From a bacterium HR10 (GTDB lineage: Bacteria; Acidobacteriota; Blastocatellia; HR10), in assembly GCA_002923315.1 (NCBI GenBank), contig BEHM01000002.1, forward strand, positions 1 to 64,000: 64,000 nucleotides of DNA, in the 5' to 3' direction. The notes under the pieces are model-generated. The model was not told the DNA's origin. It saw nothing but the letters and a program-made list of their open reading frames with translations, and made no database searches. Position 1 is the stretch's first letter. Each line of letters opens with the position of its first letter. Both the position numbers and the translations under genes were made by a program. This document shows positions 28,139 through 38,601 of the stretch, piece after piece.

Positions 28139-29361
28139 GCACCATCGTGTCGCTTCCCGATGCGCGTGGACATTTCGGTCCCTATGGCGGGCGTTTCGTG
28201 CCGGAGACGCTCATGTATCCACTGGAGGAGTTGACCGCTGCTTACCTGGCGGCGCGCGAGGATCCGGAGTTCCAGCGCGAGCTGCGCGAGCTGTTGCGCA
28301 CCTATGTGGGCCGACCGACGCCGCTCTTCTTCGCGCGGCGATTGACGGCGCATCTGGGGGGCGCGAAGGTCTATCTCAAGCGCGAGGACCTGTGCCATAC
28401 GGGAGCGCACAAGATCAACAATGCCCTGGGCCAGGCGCTGCTGGCCAAGCGCATGGGGAAGACGCGCGTGATCGCCGAGACGGGCGCCGGGCAGCATGGC
28501 GTGGCGACGGCGACGGCCTGCGCGCTGCTCGGCCTGCAGTGCGTCATCTACATGGGGACGGAGGATATGCGGCGCCAGGCGCTGAACGTCTTCCGCATGG
28601 AGCTGCTCGGCGCCGAAGTGCGGGGCGTGGAGGCCGGAAGCCGCACGCTGAAGGATGCCATCAGCGAGGCCTTGCGCGACTGGGTGACGCACGTGGAGAC
28701 GACGCACTATCTGCTCGGCTCGGTGCTCGGCCCGCATCCCTATCCCATGATCGTCCGCGATTTCCAATCGCTCATCGGGCGCGAGACGCGCCAGCAGATT
28801 CTCGAAAGCGAAGGACGATTGCCCGATGTCCTGGTGGCCTGCGTCGGTGGGGGGAGTAATGCCATCGGTCTGTTCTATGAGTTTCTCGCCGAACCCGGAG
28901 TGCGCCTGATCGGCGTGGAGGCCGGCGGCTGCGGCGGCGCGCTCGGTCAGCACGCGGCGCGCTTCGCCGGAGGCCGGCCCGGTGTGCTGCACGGCACGTA
29001 CACCTATGTCTTACAGGACGAGGATGGGCAGATCGCCCTGACGCATTCGGTGGCCGCCGGATTGGATTACGCGGCCGTTGGCCCGGAGCACGCCTATTGG
29101 CGCGATCAGGGCCGGATCGAGTACGTCTCGGTCAGCGATCAAGAGGCGTTGGAGGCCTTCCAACTGCTGGCGCGCGTGGAGGGCATTCTCCCGGCTCTGG
29201 AGAGCGCGCACGCCTTGGCGTATGTCTGTCGTCTGGCGCCGGCGATGCATCCGGATCAGATCCTCATCGTCAATCTCTCCGGTCGGGGAGACAAGGACGT
29301 GCAGACGGTCGCCGAGCAGCTCGCCCGAGAGCGCGCGGAAAGAGGAGCGGCTCGGCCATGA
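28135..29361 (+). CDS. trpB: Tryptophan synthase beta subunit
   Basis: '[27 protein letters not shown]', '[50 protein letters not shown]'. Confidence 0.97.
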   Translation: MSTIVSLPDARGHFGPYGGRFVPETLMYPLEELTAAYLAAREDPEFQRELRELLRTYVGRPTPLFFARRLTAHLGGAKVYLKREDLCHTGAHKINNALGQALLAKRMGKTRVIAETGAGQHGVATATACALLGLQCVIYMGTEDMRRQALNVFRMELLGAEVRGVEAGSRTLKDAISEALRDWVTHVETTHYLLGSVLGPHPYPMIVRDFQSLIGRETRQQILESEGRLPDVLVACVGGGSNAIGLFYEFLAEPGVRLIGVEAGGCGGALGQHAARFAGGRPGVLHGTYTYVLQDEDGQIALTHSVAAGLDYAAVGPEHAYWRDQGRIEYVSVSDQEALEAFQLLARVEGILPALESAHALAYVCRLAPAMHPDQILIVNLSGRGDKDVQTVAEQLARERAERGAARP

Positions 29362-30164
29362 GTCGGATTCGCGAGCGCTTTGACGCCCTGCGACGGGCCG
29401 GACGGAAAGGATTCATCCCCTATCTCACCGCTGGGGATCCGGATCCGGAGACGACCGTTCGCTTGATTCGCGAACTGGAGGCATCGGGCGCGGATCTGGT
29501 CGAGCTGGGCGTCCCCTTCTCCGATCCGATCGCCGATGGACCCATCATCCAGCGCGCTTCCGAGCGCGCCTTGCGCCGCGGCACGCGGCTGCGCGATTGT
29601 TTGGACATCGTCGCGGAGGTGCGTCGGCATTCGAGCATTCCCATCGTGCTTTTCAGCTACCTCAACCCCTTGCTACAATTCGGGCTCGAACGCTTGGCGG
29701 CGGAGATGACGAGCGTGGGCGTTGACGGCGTGCTCGCGACGGATCTCGTTCCGGAGGAAGCGGAGGACTTCTGTCGCCTCATGCGCGCGCGGGGGATCGA
29801 GACCATCTTCCTGGTCGCGCCGACGAGTCCGGACAGACGGATCGCCGAGATTGTGCGCGCGGCTTCGGGCTTCATCTACGTCGTCTCCCGCACCGGCGTG
29901 ACGGGGACGCGCGAGCACCTCTCGGAAGCGATGCGGCCGACGGTCGAGCGTGTGCGTCGCTACACGGACCTGCCCGTCGCCGTGGGGTTCGGCATCTCGC
30001 GACCGGAGCATGTCCGCGAGACGTGGCGCTATGCGGATGCGGCGGTCGTGGGTAGCGCGCTGGTGCAGGAGATCGAGCGCCGTCTGGGACGGCCGGACCT
30101 GGTCGCGCGCGTCGGACGCTTCGCCCGCTGGTTGAAGAGCGGGGAAGGTGACATCGCCGACTGA
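29358..30164 (+). CDS. trpA: Tryptophan synthase alpha subunit
   Basis: '[56 protein letters not shown]', '[11 protein letters not shown]'. Confidence 0.96.
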   Translation: MSRIRERFDALRRAGRKGFIPYLTAGDPDPETTVRLIRELEASGADLVELGVPFSDPIADGPIIQRASERALRRGTRLRDCLDIVAEVRRHSSIPIVLFSYLNPLLQFGLERLAAEMTSVGVDGVLATDLVPEEAEDFCRLMRARGIETIFLVAPTSPDRRIAEIVRAASGFIYVVSRTGVTGTREHLSEAMRPTVERVRRYTDLPVAVGFGISRPEHVRETWRYADAAVVGSALVQEIERRLGRPDLVARVGRFARWLKSGEGDIAD

Positions 30165-30177
30165 AGGAGGCAACACG

Positions 30178-30486
30178 GTGGACATTGAGGATTGGCGGCG
30201 GATGATTGACGAGATTGACGCGCAATTGGTCGAACTGTTGAATCGGCGCTCCCGCTGCGCCATTGAGATCGGGAAATTGAAGCGGGCGCAGAACCTGCCC
30301 ATCTATTCTCCCGAGCGGGAGCGGGAGGTGCTCGAACGCGTGCGGCGTCTCAACCGTGGTCCGCTCGATGACGAGGCGCTCCATCGCCTCTTTGAGCGCA
30401 TCATTGACGAATCGCGCCGACTGGAGCGGCTCGCCGCCGAACACGCCGAAGGCTTCCCGGAGAGGACGAGGGAGGAACGGTCATGA
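30178..30486 (+). CDS. Chorismate mutase (AroQ fold)
   Basis: GTG start preceded by AAGGAGG. 'DWRRMIDEIDAQLVELLNRRSRCAIEIGKLKRAQNLPIYSPEREREVLERV'. Confidence 0.92.
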   Translation: MDIEDWRRMIDEIDAQLVELLNRRSRCAIEIGKLKRAQNLPIYSPEREREVLERVRRLNRGPLDDEALHRLFERIIDESRRLERLAAEHAEGFPERTREERS

Positions 30487-31493
30487 TCATCGTCATGGAA
30501 GAGAACGCCACCGAGGAACAAATCGCGCGCGTCATCGAGAAGCTCGTGCAGCTGGGGTTTGACGTCCATCGTTCGACGGGCGTCACGCGGACGGTGCTGG
30601 GGGCCGTCGGGCACAAGGTCGTGGACGCGCGTGAGCTGGAGCTGCTGGAGGGGGTCGCCGAGGTGATCCGCGTGACGACGCCCTATAAGCTCGTGAGCCG
30701 ATCTTTCCGCCCCGAGGGTTTGGAGATTCGCATCGGGGATGTCGTGATCGGCGGGCGCGAGATCATCCTCATGGCGGGGCCGTGTGCGGTCGAGAGCCGC
30801 GAGCAGGTGCTGGAGATCGCCGATGCGGTTCATCGCGCGGGCGCGAAGATCCTGCGCGGGGGCGCGTTCAAGCCGCGCACCTCGCCCTACAGCTTCCAGG
30901 GACTCGGCGAGGAGGGCTTGCGCTACCTGCGCGAGGCTGCCGATCGCTACGGTCTGCTCGTCGTCTCGGAGGTGATGGAGATCGCGCACATCCCCCTCAT
31001 GTCCGAATACGTGGACATCCTGCAGGTCGGCGCGCGCAATATGCAGCATTTCAATATGCTCAAGGAGCTCGGCCGACAGCCCAAGCCGGTCCTCCTCAAG
31101 CGCGGTCCGGCAGCGACGATCGAAGAGACGCTCTTGGCGGCCGAGTACATCGTCTCCGGCGGCAATCCGAACGTCATCCTGTGCGAGCGCGGGATTCGCA
31201 CCTTCGAGACCTCGCTCCGCTACACGCTCGATATCTCGGCCATTCCTGTCTTCAAGAAGCTCACCTACTTGCCGGTGATCGCCGATCCGAGCCACGGCAC
31301 GGGGCGCCGCGATAAGGTCCCCCCCATGGCGCGCGCGGCTGTGGCGGCTGGAGCTGACGGCTTGCTCATCGAAGTGCATCATCGGCCCGAAGAGGCTCTG
31401 TGCGATGGCCCGCAGGCGCTTCTGCCCGAGCAGCTCTTCGAGCTGGTTGGACAGCTGCGGCACATCGCGGCTGCCGTGGGGCGCACGATGTGA
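30483..31493 (+). CDS. aroF: 3-deoxy-7-phosphoheptulonate (DAHP) synthase
   Basis: '[55 protein letters not shown]', '[15 protein letters not shown]', N-terminal ferredoxin-like domain. Confidence 0.95.
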   Translation: MIIVMEENATEEQIARVIEKLVQLGFDVHRSTGVTRTVLGAVGHKVVDARELELLEGVAEVIRVTTPYKLVSRSFRPEGLEIRIGDVVIGGREIILMAGPCAVESREQVLEIADAVHRAGAKILRGGAFKPRTSPYSFQGLGEEGLRYLREAADRYGLLVVSEVMEIAHIPLMSEYVDILQVGARNMQHFNMLKELGRQPKPVLLKRGPAATIEETLLAAEYIVSGGNPNVILCERGIRTFETSLRYTLDISAIPVFKKLTYLPVIADPSHGTGRRDKVPPMARAAVAAGADGLLIEVHHRPEEALCDGPQALLPEQLFELVGQLRHIAAAVGRTM

Positions 31494-31524
31494 GTCGGTG
31501 CATCACCGTGGAAGAGGGGCTCTC

Positions 31525-32322
31525 TCACGAGCCCGGAGGGCGAAACTGCGATTCCTCGATCTGCATCCCGTAGGCGACTTCCGTGAATCGAATCTCCTGC
31601 ACCAGACGCCCGTCCTCATAGCGCTCGGTGCGATATGGCACGAGCGTCGTCTGCACGACGCGGAAGTCATAGAAGGAGTCTCGAAAGCGAATCGGCCGAT
31701 TCACCAGCGGGACGGTGACGTCGTACTCCAGGTGCAGGATGCGGAACGTTCGCGCGCTGATGAAATAGCGCGTGGTCGAGCCATCGGGCCGCACCAGGTC
31801 CAGGACATCTACATCAATACCGCTCCGCTTCTCCCGCCCGACGTATTTCACCTGGGCTTTGTATTCGCGATACCGCAGAAGCGCCTCATAATTGTGCTTC
31901 AGCTCGGCGCGAAAGGCCGCCTCCGTGCGCAGGCGCAGGACGATGGGGGCGCCGTTCTCCGTCCCCCACACGCGCTCGCCGTCATAGGTGATGATGAGCG
32001 TCGGGGCATTCGGGAAGCGCAGCTCGACCTGCCGAAGTTCATCCTGTTTCTCCAGGCGGTGAAGGAACCGGATCGTGATCTCCCCTTCGCGCGTGCTCCC
32101 GTCCTCCAAATAGGCTTTGACGAAGCCGCGCAATTGCCCGCGCTGACGGAGCAGATACACGGAGGCCTCGCCACCATAGGCGGCGATGGTGCGCTGCACG
32201 ATCTCCAGGGCTTTCTTGTCAGACCCCTCTTGGGCGCCTGAGGGAACCGTCGCGCTCGTCAAAAGAAGCGCAGCCAGCAGGACGATCCATCTGCCTCGAG
32301 ATGCTCGACCTCCCCACGTCAT
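31525..32322 (-). CDS. Exported outer-membrane lipoprotein-sorting (LolA-like) protein
   Basis: Signal peptide 'WIVLLAALLLTSATVPSGAQ'. 'ALEIVQRTIAAYGG...LVRPDGSTTRYFISARTFRILHLEYDVTVP' pattern. Confidence 0.6.
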   Translation of the reverse strand: MTWGGRASRGRWIVLLAALLLTSATVPSGAQEGSDKKALEIVQRTIAAYGGEASVYLLRQRGQLRGFVKAYLEDGSTREGEITIRFLHRLEKQDELRQVELRFPNAPTLIITYDGERVWGTENGAPIVLRLRTEAAFRAELKHNYEALLRYREYKAQVKYVGREKRSGIDVDVLDLVRPDGSTTRYFISARTFRILHLEYDVTVPLVNRPIRFRDSFYDFRVVQTTLVPYRTERYEDGRLVQEIRFTEVAYGMQIEESQFRPPGS

Positions 32323-32363
32323 GACGTCTCAGAGCATAAGCCGAATGCTCGCCCCAGGACAAG

Positions 32364-33344
32364 TCACCGTCGAGGGCGAAGCCATCGAGGCGCCGCGGGA
32401 TCACGCACATCCACGAGATATTCGACCTCGGTCAGTGCGCCCGTCTTCGCCTCGTAGAGCCGCACCCGGAAGCGGTGCAGTGTCGCCTCGCGCCGGTGCT
32501 CAATGGGCAGAAGGCCATGCGCGATCTCCCATCGGCCGATCGTGTACCGATGTCGCTTGAGATCCCACACCCACAGGCGCACGCGCTCGAAATCCGTGCC
32601 CGGGACGGGGGCCGTCCGATGGGTGTCGAAGGTCAGGTAGTGCGCCGATGTCCCGATCTCCGGATCTTCGACCTGCGCCAGCTCATACCAGGCGACGAAT
32701 GGGTATTCGCCCTGGAGATGGCGCAACCGATCCGGCACCTTCAGCTCCACAAGCGGCGCATAGACCCATCCCACGCGCACGAGGAACGAGTCGGGCAAGC
32801 GCACGCAGTACCAGAGGTCCGAGGCCGACTCCGCCTCTGGACGGGCGCGCGGCTCATAGTGACGGGGGATCAGCTCCTGACTCATCCGGCGCGTGCGCTC
32901 GCGTCGCAAGATGTCTACGAGCGTCCCCTGGGGCGCGTGAAAGAGGACGTTCTCCTCTGACGCGCGACCGGGGGTCAGCCGAATGGCGGCGCTTCCCAGG
33001 AGCTGCCCGAGCGCCTGTCGCTCGATCGTAGCCATCTCCCGCTCCAGGGCGCGCGCCTGCTCGAATGCGCGTTTGCTCAGCACGTGACGGGCTTCCACCC
33101 ATCCCTCGATCCCTTCACGCGTGCGCACGCGCACCCACTCCGTCCCTTTTCGCTCGAGAATCTCCACCTCTTCAGCCTGCCGAAGCTGCGTCAATTCGAC
33201 GGCCAGGACGGCCGTCGAATTCCGAACGGGCACGCCCGATGAGAGGATGACGCCGTCCTCCAGCTTCGGCCGTCGCGCCGTCCGCTCACATCCTCCAGAA
33301 GAAGCCCAGAGGAGAATGAGGAGTATCACGCTGATGCGGCGCAC
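32364..33344 (-). CDS. Putative SH3-domain exported protein/lipoprotein
   Basis: Signal 'ISVILLILLWASSGGC' then SH3-like 'AEEVEILERKGTEWVRVRTREGIEGWVEARHVL'. Confidence 0.65.
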   Translation of the reverse strand: MRRISVILLILLWASSGGCERTARRPKLEDGVILSSGVPVRNSTAVLAVELTQLRQAEEVEILERKGTEWVRVRTREGIEGWVEARHVLSKRAFEQARALEREMATIERQALGQLLGSAAIRLTPGRASEENVLFHAPQGTLVDILRRERTRRMSQELIPRHYEPRARPEAESASDLWYCVRLPDSFLVRVGWVYAPLVELKVPDRLRHLQGEYPFVAWYELAQVEDPEIGTSAHYLTFDTHRTAPVPGTDFERVRLWVWDLKRHRYTIGRWEIAHGLLPIEHRREATLHRFRVRLYEAKTGALTEVEYLVDVRDPAAPRWLRPRR

Positions 33345-33546
33345 TGTCGCCCTCTTCCTCCGAGTACAAGGGGCTTCAGTGTAGACAAACCGTCATCGCG
33401 AGGTCAAGAAATGAGGATCTCGGGCTGCGAGCGAGAGGGGGGAGAGCGGAGAGGCCACATGAGCGTCTCATCGAATGCGCGAGGAGCTGGGTGCCGGACG
33501 GGGCAATGGGCGCATCCTATGAAGGGTGAGGTTTGAAGGGGTCGCG

Positions 33547-34650
33547 TCAGGCGAAAGTCCAGAGAGAGCCGTTCGTCTGACGTTCACGCGAGGGAGCCTC
33601 CGACTCGATGCGCGCGATCCGCCAGATGCGCTCCAGGACGCATGGGGTCGGCTCCTGATGGAGTGGGAGAGAGGACGGGGCGAGGGATCGGCTGACGAGC
33701 CGCTGCGAATAGGCGAGGCGCAATCGAACGTAGCTCTGCAGATCGCCGAGTACTGGGGCGATCTGCGAACGATATTCGGCGAGGACCTCGAGCTTGGCCG
33801 GGAGGACGTCGCCGATCTCACACAGCTCCGGGACGAGCCAGAGTCGGGGGCGCGCGCGACGGCTCACCCACTTCCCCCGCGCGAATTGAAGGATCAGGAA
33901 CCCGCGGGTCGCCGCGCGCCACATCGCGCGCCCGACTTCTGCCCGAACGGACGAGAGCGTCATCATCGTGGCATGCGCTTCGCGAGCGCGCGCCCAAATC
34001 GAATGCGAGGGCGCAACCTCTTGCTGGATCGAACGCGCGCGCACCATGTTCAACCGATGTTCGGTGAGATAGGGGATCAGGGCATAGGGCGCGTCCTCGT
34101 AGAAGCAGACTTCGGGATGCAAGGGGCGATCCCTGACCGTCGTCCCATCGCTCCATCGCTCGGCCAGGAGCAGGGCGGCTTCGAACACCACGCGATGATC
34201 GGCGTGATGACCAACCCCCAAGGGGCAATAGAGGCGTCGCGGGCGCACGCGCTCCACCAGGTGCTCGAATTCGGAGGCCAGGCGGGCGATCCATTCTCGA
34301 TCCGAAGTCGCCAGGCGCGAGAGCGCGCCCACGAGCGTGTGATAGGCGCGATCGCGGAAGATCGCCTCCGGGTGCTCGAGCCAGAGGAAGTCCGCGCCCA
34401 GGCGCGCCATCGCCCGCTCGTCCTCGCGACGGCGCTCGGCCATATCACCGACGCGCGCGCGGACATGCGGGGGGATCTCCCGACACGGTCCCGCGTCTGC
34501 CGTGAAGACCGTGACGACAAGCACCGATCGCCCCACGGCGCGCTCGCGCAGGATTCGCCCCCCACAGGAGAGCGCGACATCATCCAGATGCGGGGAGATG
34601 TAGACGTCGTCGAACGGGCGATCTACAGCGGCGAGCGACGCATAGCGCAT
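33547..34650 (-). CDS. PIG-L/LmbE-family deacetylase
   Basis: 'FDDVYISPHLDDVALSCGGRILRERAVGRSVLVVTVFTADAG' and 'PLGVGHHADHRVV' PIG-L motifs. Confidence 0.9.
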   Translation of the reverse strand: MRYASLAAVDRPFDDVYISPHLDDVALSCGGRILRERAVGRSVLVVTVFTADAGPCREIPPHVRARVGDMAERRREDERAMARLGADFLWLEHPEAIFRDRAYHTLVGALSRLATSDREWIARLASEFEHLVERVRPRRLYCPLGVGHHADHRVVFEAALLLAERWSDGTTVRDRPLHPEVCFYEDAPYALIPYLTEHRLNMVRARSIQQEVAPSHSIWARAREAHATMMTLSSVRAEVGRAMWRAATRGFLILQFARGKWVSRRARPRLWLVPELCEIGDVLPAKLEVLAEYRSQIAPVLGDLQSYVRLRLAYSQRLVSRSLAPSSLPLHQEPTPCVLERIWRIARIESEAPSRERQTNGSLWTFA

Positions 34651-35363
34651 GACGCCTCTGCGGCCTCTGACGGTTGGAGGTCAATCACCACGAGTTTGGC
34701 ATACCACCGCGTGCCCGTGATGCGTTCCCACAGGGAGAAGCGCCGGATGGCGGCGATGCGGGCGCCGTAGAACCGCTGATAGAAGTGCGTCAGCCGTTCG
34801 TCTCCTTCCTCTTCGGCGATCGCGCCCTGGATGCCACGCACGCCCGCCTCGCGAAGGTGCGCCATCACCGCGTGGCCGAGCCGCATCCCGATCTTCAACA
34901 GGGCGAGCTTCTCCTCGGTGAACGCCGGGTCCACGTTGACGTGGACGTGACCCGGATAGGCTCTCACGGATACTGATGGGATCTCCCGCCAGGCGCGGGT
35001 GAGCACCCACCAGAGCGTGCGATATGTCTCCGGTCGCCGATAGCGCCGGAGCACCACGGCGCTCACAACACGCCCGAGGACCCGCGGAAGAATGCGCCAG
35101 ATCATGATGCGACGGTATCGCCGCGTGTCCTTGCACGCGAGCGCATATCCCACGACCTCCCCATCCACTTCGGCCACGAAGCAGGACTCCGGCTCGTGGT
35201 CGAGGTAATAATCGGCGAAGAGTCGACTCACGATCTCCACATCCTCGAAGATCCGCTCCGTCGGATACCCGCGCAGGACCGAGCGTTGACAAATCGCGCG
35301 AATCCGCTCGCGATCCTCCGGGCGAGCGGGTCGCACGCGAACGTCCGCGAGTCTCCCGCTCAT
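34623..35363 (-). CDS. GNAT-family N-acyltransferase
   Basis: 'VRVRPARPEDRERIRAICQRSV', 'CFVAEVDGEVVGYALACKD', 'VDPAFTEEKLALLKIGMRLGHAVMAHLREAGVRGI'. Start overlaps fabF stop (ATGA). Confidence 0.8.
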   Translation of the reverse strand: MSGRLADVRVRPARPEDRERIRAICQRSVLRGYPTERIFEDVEIVSRLFADYYLDHEPESCFVAEVDGEVVGYALACKDTRRYRRIMIWRILPRVLGRVVSAVVLRRYRRPETYRTLWWVLTRAWREIPSVSVRAYPGHVHVNVDPAFTEEKLALLKIGMRLGHAVMAHLREAGVRGIQGAIAEEEGDERLTHFYQRFYGARIAAIRRFSLWERITGTRWYAKLVVIDLQPSEAAEASCAMRRSPL

Positions 35364-36589
35364 CAGACCCTCCGCGCGACGAGGACGGCGTTGATGCCTC
35401 CGAAGGCGAACGAGTTGGAGAGGACGACGCGCAGCGGCTGCTCCCGCGCGCGATTGGGGACATAATCGAGATCGCATTCGGGATCGGGCTCGGTGTAGTG
35501 CGCCGTGGGCGGGATGATCCCATACTGCAGGGCCAGCAGCGCGGCCACGAATTCGATGGCGCCGGCAGCCCCCATCGCGTGGCCATGCACGGCCTTGGTC
35601 GAGCTGATGGCGACGCGCCGCGCATGCGCGCCGAAGATGAGCTTGATCGCCTCAGTCTCGATGCGATCATTGGCTTTCGTGGCCGTGCCGTGCGCGTTGA
35701 TGTAGTCCACCTCCTCGGGAGCGATCCCAGCTTCGGCCAAGGCAGCGCGCATGGCGCGCGCCGGCCCTTCGATGGAGGGATCCGTGATGTGGCCGGCATC
35801 GGCGGACGTCCCATAGCCGACGATCTCAGCGTAGATGCGCGCTCCACGCGCGCGCGCCCGTTCATAGTCCTCCAGCAGCACGACGGCAGCTCCTTCGCCC
35901 ACGACCATCCCCTCGCGATCTCGACTGAAGGGACGGCACGCGCGCGTCGGATCCCCGCGGCCACTGGCGAGCACGCGCAACGCTTCCCATGCTCTCATCA
36001 CGCCGAAGGTGATGGGCGCGTCCGCCCCTCCGGCGAGCATGACATCGGCCGAGCCATACTTGATCTGCTGATACGCCCACCCGATGGCTTGCGCGCCCGA
36101 GGCGCACGCCGTGCTGATGGCCAGAATCGGACCCCGCGCGGAGAAGAACATGGAGAGCTGCGAGGCCGCCGCATTGTACATGACGCGGGGAATCGTGAGC
36201 GGATGGAGTCGCAGATTTCGCTCTCCGTACAGCCGCTCGTATCCGGCCTCCAGCGTCGTCATGCCGCCGAACGACGTCCCGATGGCGACGCCGAAGCGCT
36301 CGGACTCGGCCTCCGTCGGCGAGAACCCGGCATCCGCGAGGGCCTGACGCGCGGCGACCAGTGCGAACTGCGCGAACCGGTCGAGCAGCCCCATCTCCTT
36401 GGTCGTGAAGTGCGCCGAGGGATCGAAGGCCTTGACTTCTGCGGCGACTTTGACCGTCAGCGCATCGGTGGGGAATCGCGTGATCTCACCGACGCCCGAG
36501 CGCGCGCGAACGAGGTTCTCGAAGAATTCCTCGGCCGTTTGGCCGACGGCCGAGATCACACCAAGTCCGGTGACGACGACACGCCGCAT
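35363..36589 (-). CDS. fabF: Beta-ketoacyl-ACP synthase II
   Basis: 'VVVTGLGVISAVGQTAEEFFENL', 'ISTACASGAQAIGWAYQQIKYG', 'YINAHGTATKANDRIE', 'KAVHGHAMGAAGAIE', 'SNSFAFGGINAVLV'. Confidence 0.95.
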   Translation of the reverse strand: MRRVVVTGLGVISAVGQTAEEFFENLVRARSGVGEITRFPTDALTVKVAAEVKAFDPSAHFTTKEMGLLDRFAQFALVAARQALADAGFSPTEAESERFGVAIGTSFGGMTTLEAGYERLYGERNLRLHPLTIPRVMYNAAASQLSMFFSARGPILAISTACASGAQAIGWAYQQIKYGSADVMLAGGADAPITFGVMRAWEALRVLASGRGDPTRACRPFSRDREGMVVGEGAAVVLLEDYERARARGARIYAEIVGYGTSADAGHITDPSIEGPARAMRAALAEAGIAPEEVDYINAHGTATKANDRIETEAIKLIFGAHARRVAISSTKAVHGHAMGAAGAIEFVAALLALQYGIIPPTAHYTEPDPECDLDYVPNRAREQPLRVVLSNSFAFGGINAVLVARRV

Positions 36590-36691
36590 GTGGCTCTCCC
36601 GGGGATTCGTGATGCTCCATCGGCTCGCTCCGAACGGCGGGGAAGGAACACCCCGTGTGCGCCTCCCTTCACTCGCGGAGAAGATGCGTCT

Positions 36692-36955
36692 TCAAGACGA
36701 GGGTTCGGTCGCGAATCCCCCTGCGCCCTCGAAGACCGTTCGGAGCCGCTCGATGACATCTCGCACCGAGCGCATTCCCACCGCGACATTCTCCGGGATG
36801 GAGACCTTGAACTCCTCCTCCAGCTCGAAGACGATCTCCAGGCCCTTGAGGGAATCCACGCCCAGCTCTTCAAATGTCGCTTCCGGATGCACCTGCTCCG
36901 GATCGAGCTGACACGCGCGCGCGATGGCTCGGATCACTCTCTCCTGTACGTTCAT
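36692..36955 (-). CDS. acpP: Acyl carrier protein
   Basis: 'TFEELGVDSLKGLEIVFELEEEFKVSIPENV' phosphopantetheine site DSL. Confidence 0.93.
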   Translation of the reverse strand: MNVQERVIRAIARACQLDPEQVHPEATFEELGVDSLKGLEIVFELEEEFKVSIPENVAVGMRSVRDVIERLRTVFEGAGGFATEPSS

Positions 36956-36990
36956 AGTCACTCTCACCCGGTCGTTCGGTGTGAGCCTCT

Positions 36991-37019
36991 TTAATATCGC
37001 AAATCGCCGGCGAAGTCAA
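36991..37019 (-). promoter_or_regulatory. Candidate sigma-70 promoter for acp-fabF cluster
   Basis: Minus strand TTGACT (37014-37019), 17 nt, TATTAA (36991-36996), about 30 nt before the acp start. Confidence 0.6.
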
Positions 37020-37127
37020 CGTTCGGCTGAGTGACCTGCTCGCTGGGGGACACGACGGTGAGCCGACTCACTCACTGGAGAGGCGCATCCGACACGCCGA
37101 ATGTCAGGTCACGGAGCCTCCGGTTGA

Positions 37128-37156
37128 TTGACATCCCCAAGCGGTTCGTCTATAGT
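37128..37156 (+). promoter_or_regulatory. Candidate sigma-70 promoter for the nuo operon
   Basis: TTGACA (37128-37133), 17 nt, TATAGT (37151-37156), about 30 nt before nuoA ATG. Confidence 0.7.
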
Positions 37157-37192
37157 TTCCCTTTGTTTCGGGAGGGTTCGGAGAACGCCGGG

Positions 37193-37573
37193 ATGACCGA
37201 GACGGTGCATTTTCTGCCGATCCTGCTGACTTTCGTGATCGCGACGGGGCTCGCCCTGGCTCTGGCGTTCGCGCCGCGACTGCTGGCGGTGCGGCGACCG
37301 ACGCCGGAGAAGATGATCCCCTACGAGTGTGGTAAGGACCCGATCGGATCGGCGCGAGAGCGGTTCTCGGTCGCGTTCTATCTGGTGGCGATGATCTTCA
37401 TCCTCTTCGACATCGAGGCGATCTTCCTCATCCCGTGGGGGGTCGTCTTTCGCGATCTCGCGCGCGAGACGTCCGGGGGGTTCGTCTTCGCGGAGATGCT
37501 GGTCTTCCTCGGCGTCCTGTTCGCGGGATACCTCTACGCCTGGAAGAAGGGCGTGTTCGATTGGAATCGGTGA
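37193..37573 (+). CDS. nuoA: NADH-quinone oxidoreductase subunit A
   Basis: '[42 protein letters not shown]'. Confidence 0.96.
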   Translation: MTETVHFLPILLTFVIATGLALALAFAPRLLAVRRPTPEKMIPYECGKDPIGSARERFSVAFYLVAMIFILFDIEAIFLIPWGVVFRDLARETSGGFVFAEMLVFLGVLFAGYLYAWKKGVFDWNR

Positions 37574-37577
37574 GCGT

Positions 37578-38099
37578 ATGGGGGGGGCATTGGAGAAGAC
37601 CGGGGTTCCGGAGATCATCACGGCGCGCTTTGAGGATTTGGTGAAATGGGCGCGCAAATCGAGCTTGTGGCCGATGCAGTTCGGCTTGGCCTGCTGCGCC
37701 ATCGAGATGATGGCCATGATCGCCTCGCGCAATGACATCGCGCGCTTCGGGGCGGAAGTCTTTCGCGGATCGCCCCGACAATCGGACGTGATGATCGTCG
37801 CCGGGCGCGTCTCGCAGAAGATGGCGCCGGTGGTGCGCCGGCTCTATGAGCAGATGCCCGAGCCGAAATGGGTCATCGCCATGGGCGTCTGCGCCTCGGC
37901 CGGGGGGATGTTCGACAACTACGCTATCGTGCAGGGGGTGGATAAGGTGATCCCCGTGGACATCTACGTACCGGGGTGCCCCCCGCGACCCGAGATGCTC
38001 ATCTACGGGATCATGAAGCTGCAGGAGAAGATCGAGCGGGAGCGGTTGCGCCGCCGCGCCGTTGTGGACGAGGAGGCAGTGGTGGTGAGCGCTCGCTGA
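37578..38099 (+). CDS. nuoB: NADH-quinone oxidoreductase subunit B
   Basis: '[58 protein letters not shown]', '[12 protein letters not shown]'. Confidence 0.96.
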   Translation: MGGALEKTGVPEIITARFEDLVKWARKSSLWPMQFGLACCAIEMMAMIASRNDIARFGAEVFRGSPRQSDVMIVAGRVSQKMAPVVRRLYEQMPEPKWVIAMGVCASAGGMFDNYAIVQGVDKVIPVDIYVPGCPPRPEMLIYGIMKLQEKIERERLRRRAVVDEEAVVVSAR

Positions 38100-38124
38100 G
38101 TCGGAGCGCGTGTGCGAACGCCGT

Positions 38125-38598
38125 ATGGAGGGGCAGGAACATCAGACGCGACGTCACATCTTCCAGCAGCGATTCGGGCCGCATATTGTGGAAGCGAAGG
38201 AGCAATGGGGGGAGCTGACCTTCGTCATCGCCCGCGAAGCGCTCATTGAGATCTGTCAGGCCCTGCGCGATGATCCCGCCTTCGACTACAAGATGCTCGT
38301 GGACCTCTGCGGCGTGGATCGCGGCGTAGGCGCCGATCCCCGGTTCGAGGTGGTCTATCATCTCTATTCCCTCACGCATCGGCATCGGCTTCGCCTGAAA
38401 GTGCGGGTGAACGAGGAGGAAGCGGTGCCCTCGGTGACGGGCATCTGGCCGAATGCGAACTGGTACGAGCGGGAGGTGTATGACATGTTCGGCGTGCGGT
38501 TCGAGGGACATCCCGAATTGCGGCGGTTGCTGATGCCGGAGGACTGGGAGGGGTATCCGCTGCGGAAGGATTATCCGCTGCGGGGATATCGAGGGTGA
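38125..38598 (+). CDS. nuoC: NADH-quinone oxidoreductase subunit C
   Basis: 'VNEEEAVPSVTGIWPNANWYEREVYDMFGVRFEGHPELRRLLMPEDWEGYPLRKDYPL'. Confidence 0.95.
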   Translation: MEGQEHQTRRHIFQQRFGPHIVEAKEQWGELTFVIAREALIEICQALRDDPAFDYKMLVDLCGVDRGVGADPRFEVVYHLYSLTHRHRLRLKVRVNEEEAVPSVTGIWPNANWYEREVYDMFGVRFEGHPELRRLLMPEDWEGYPLRKDYPLRGYRG

Positions 38599-38601
38599 CG
38601 C

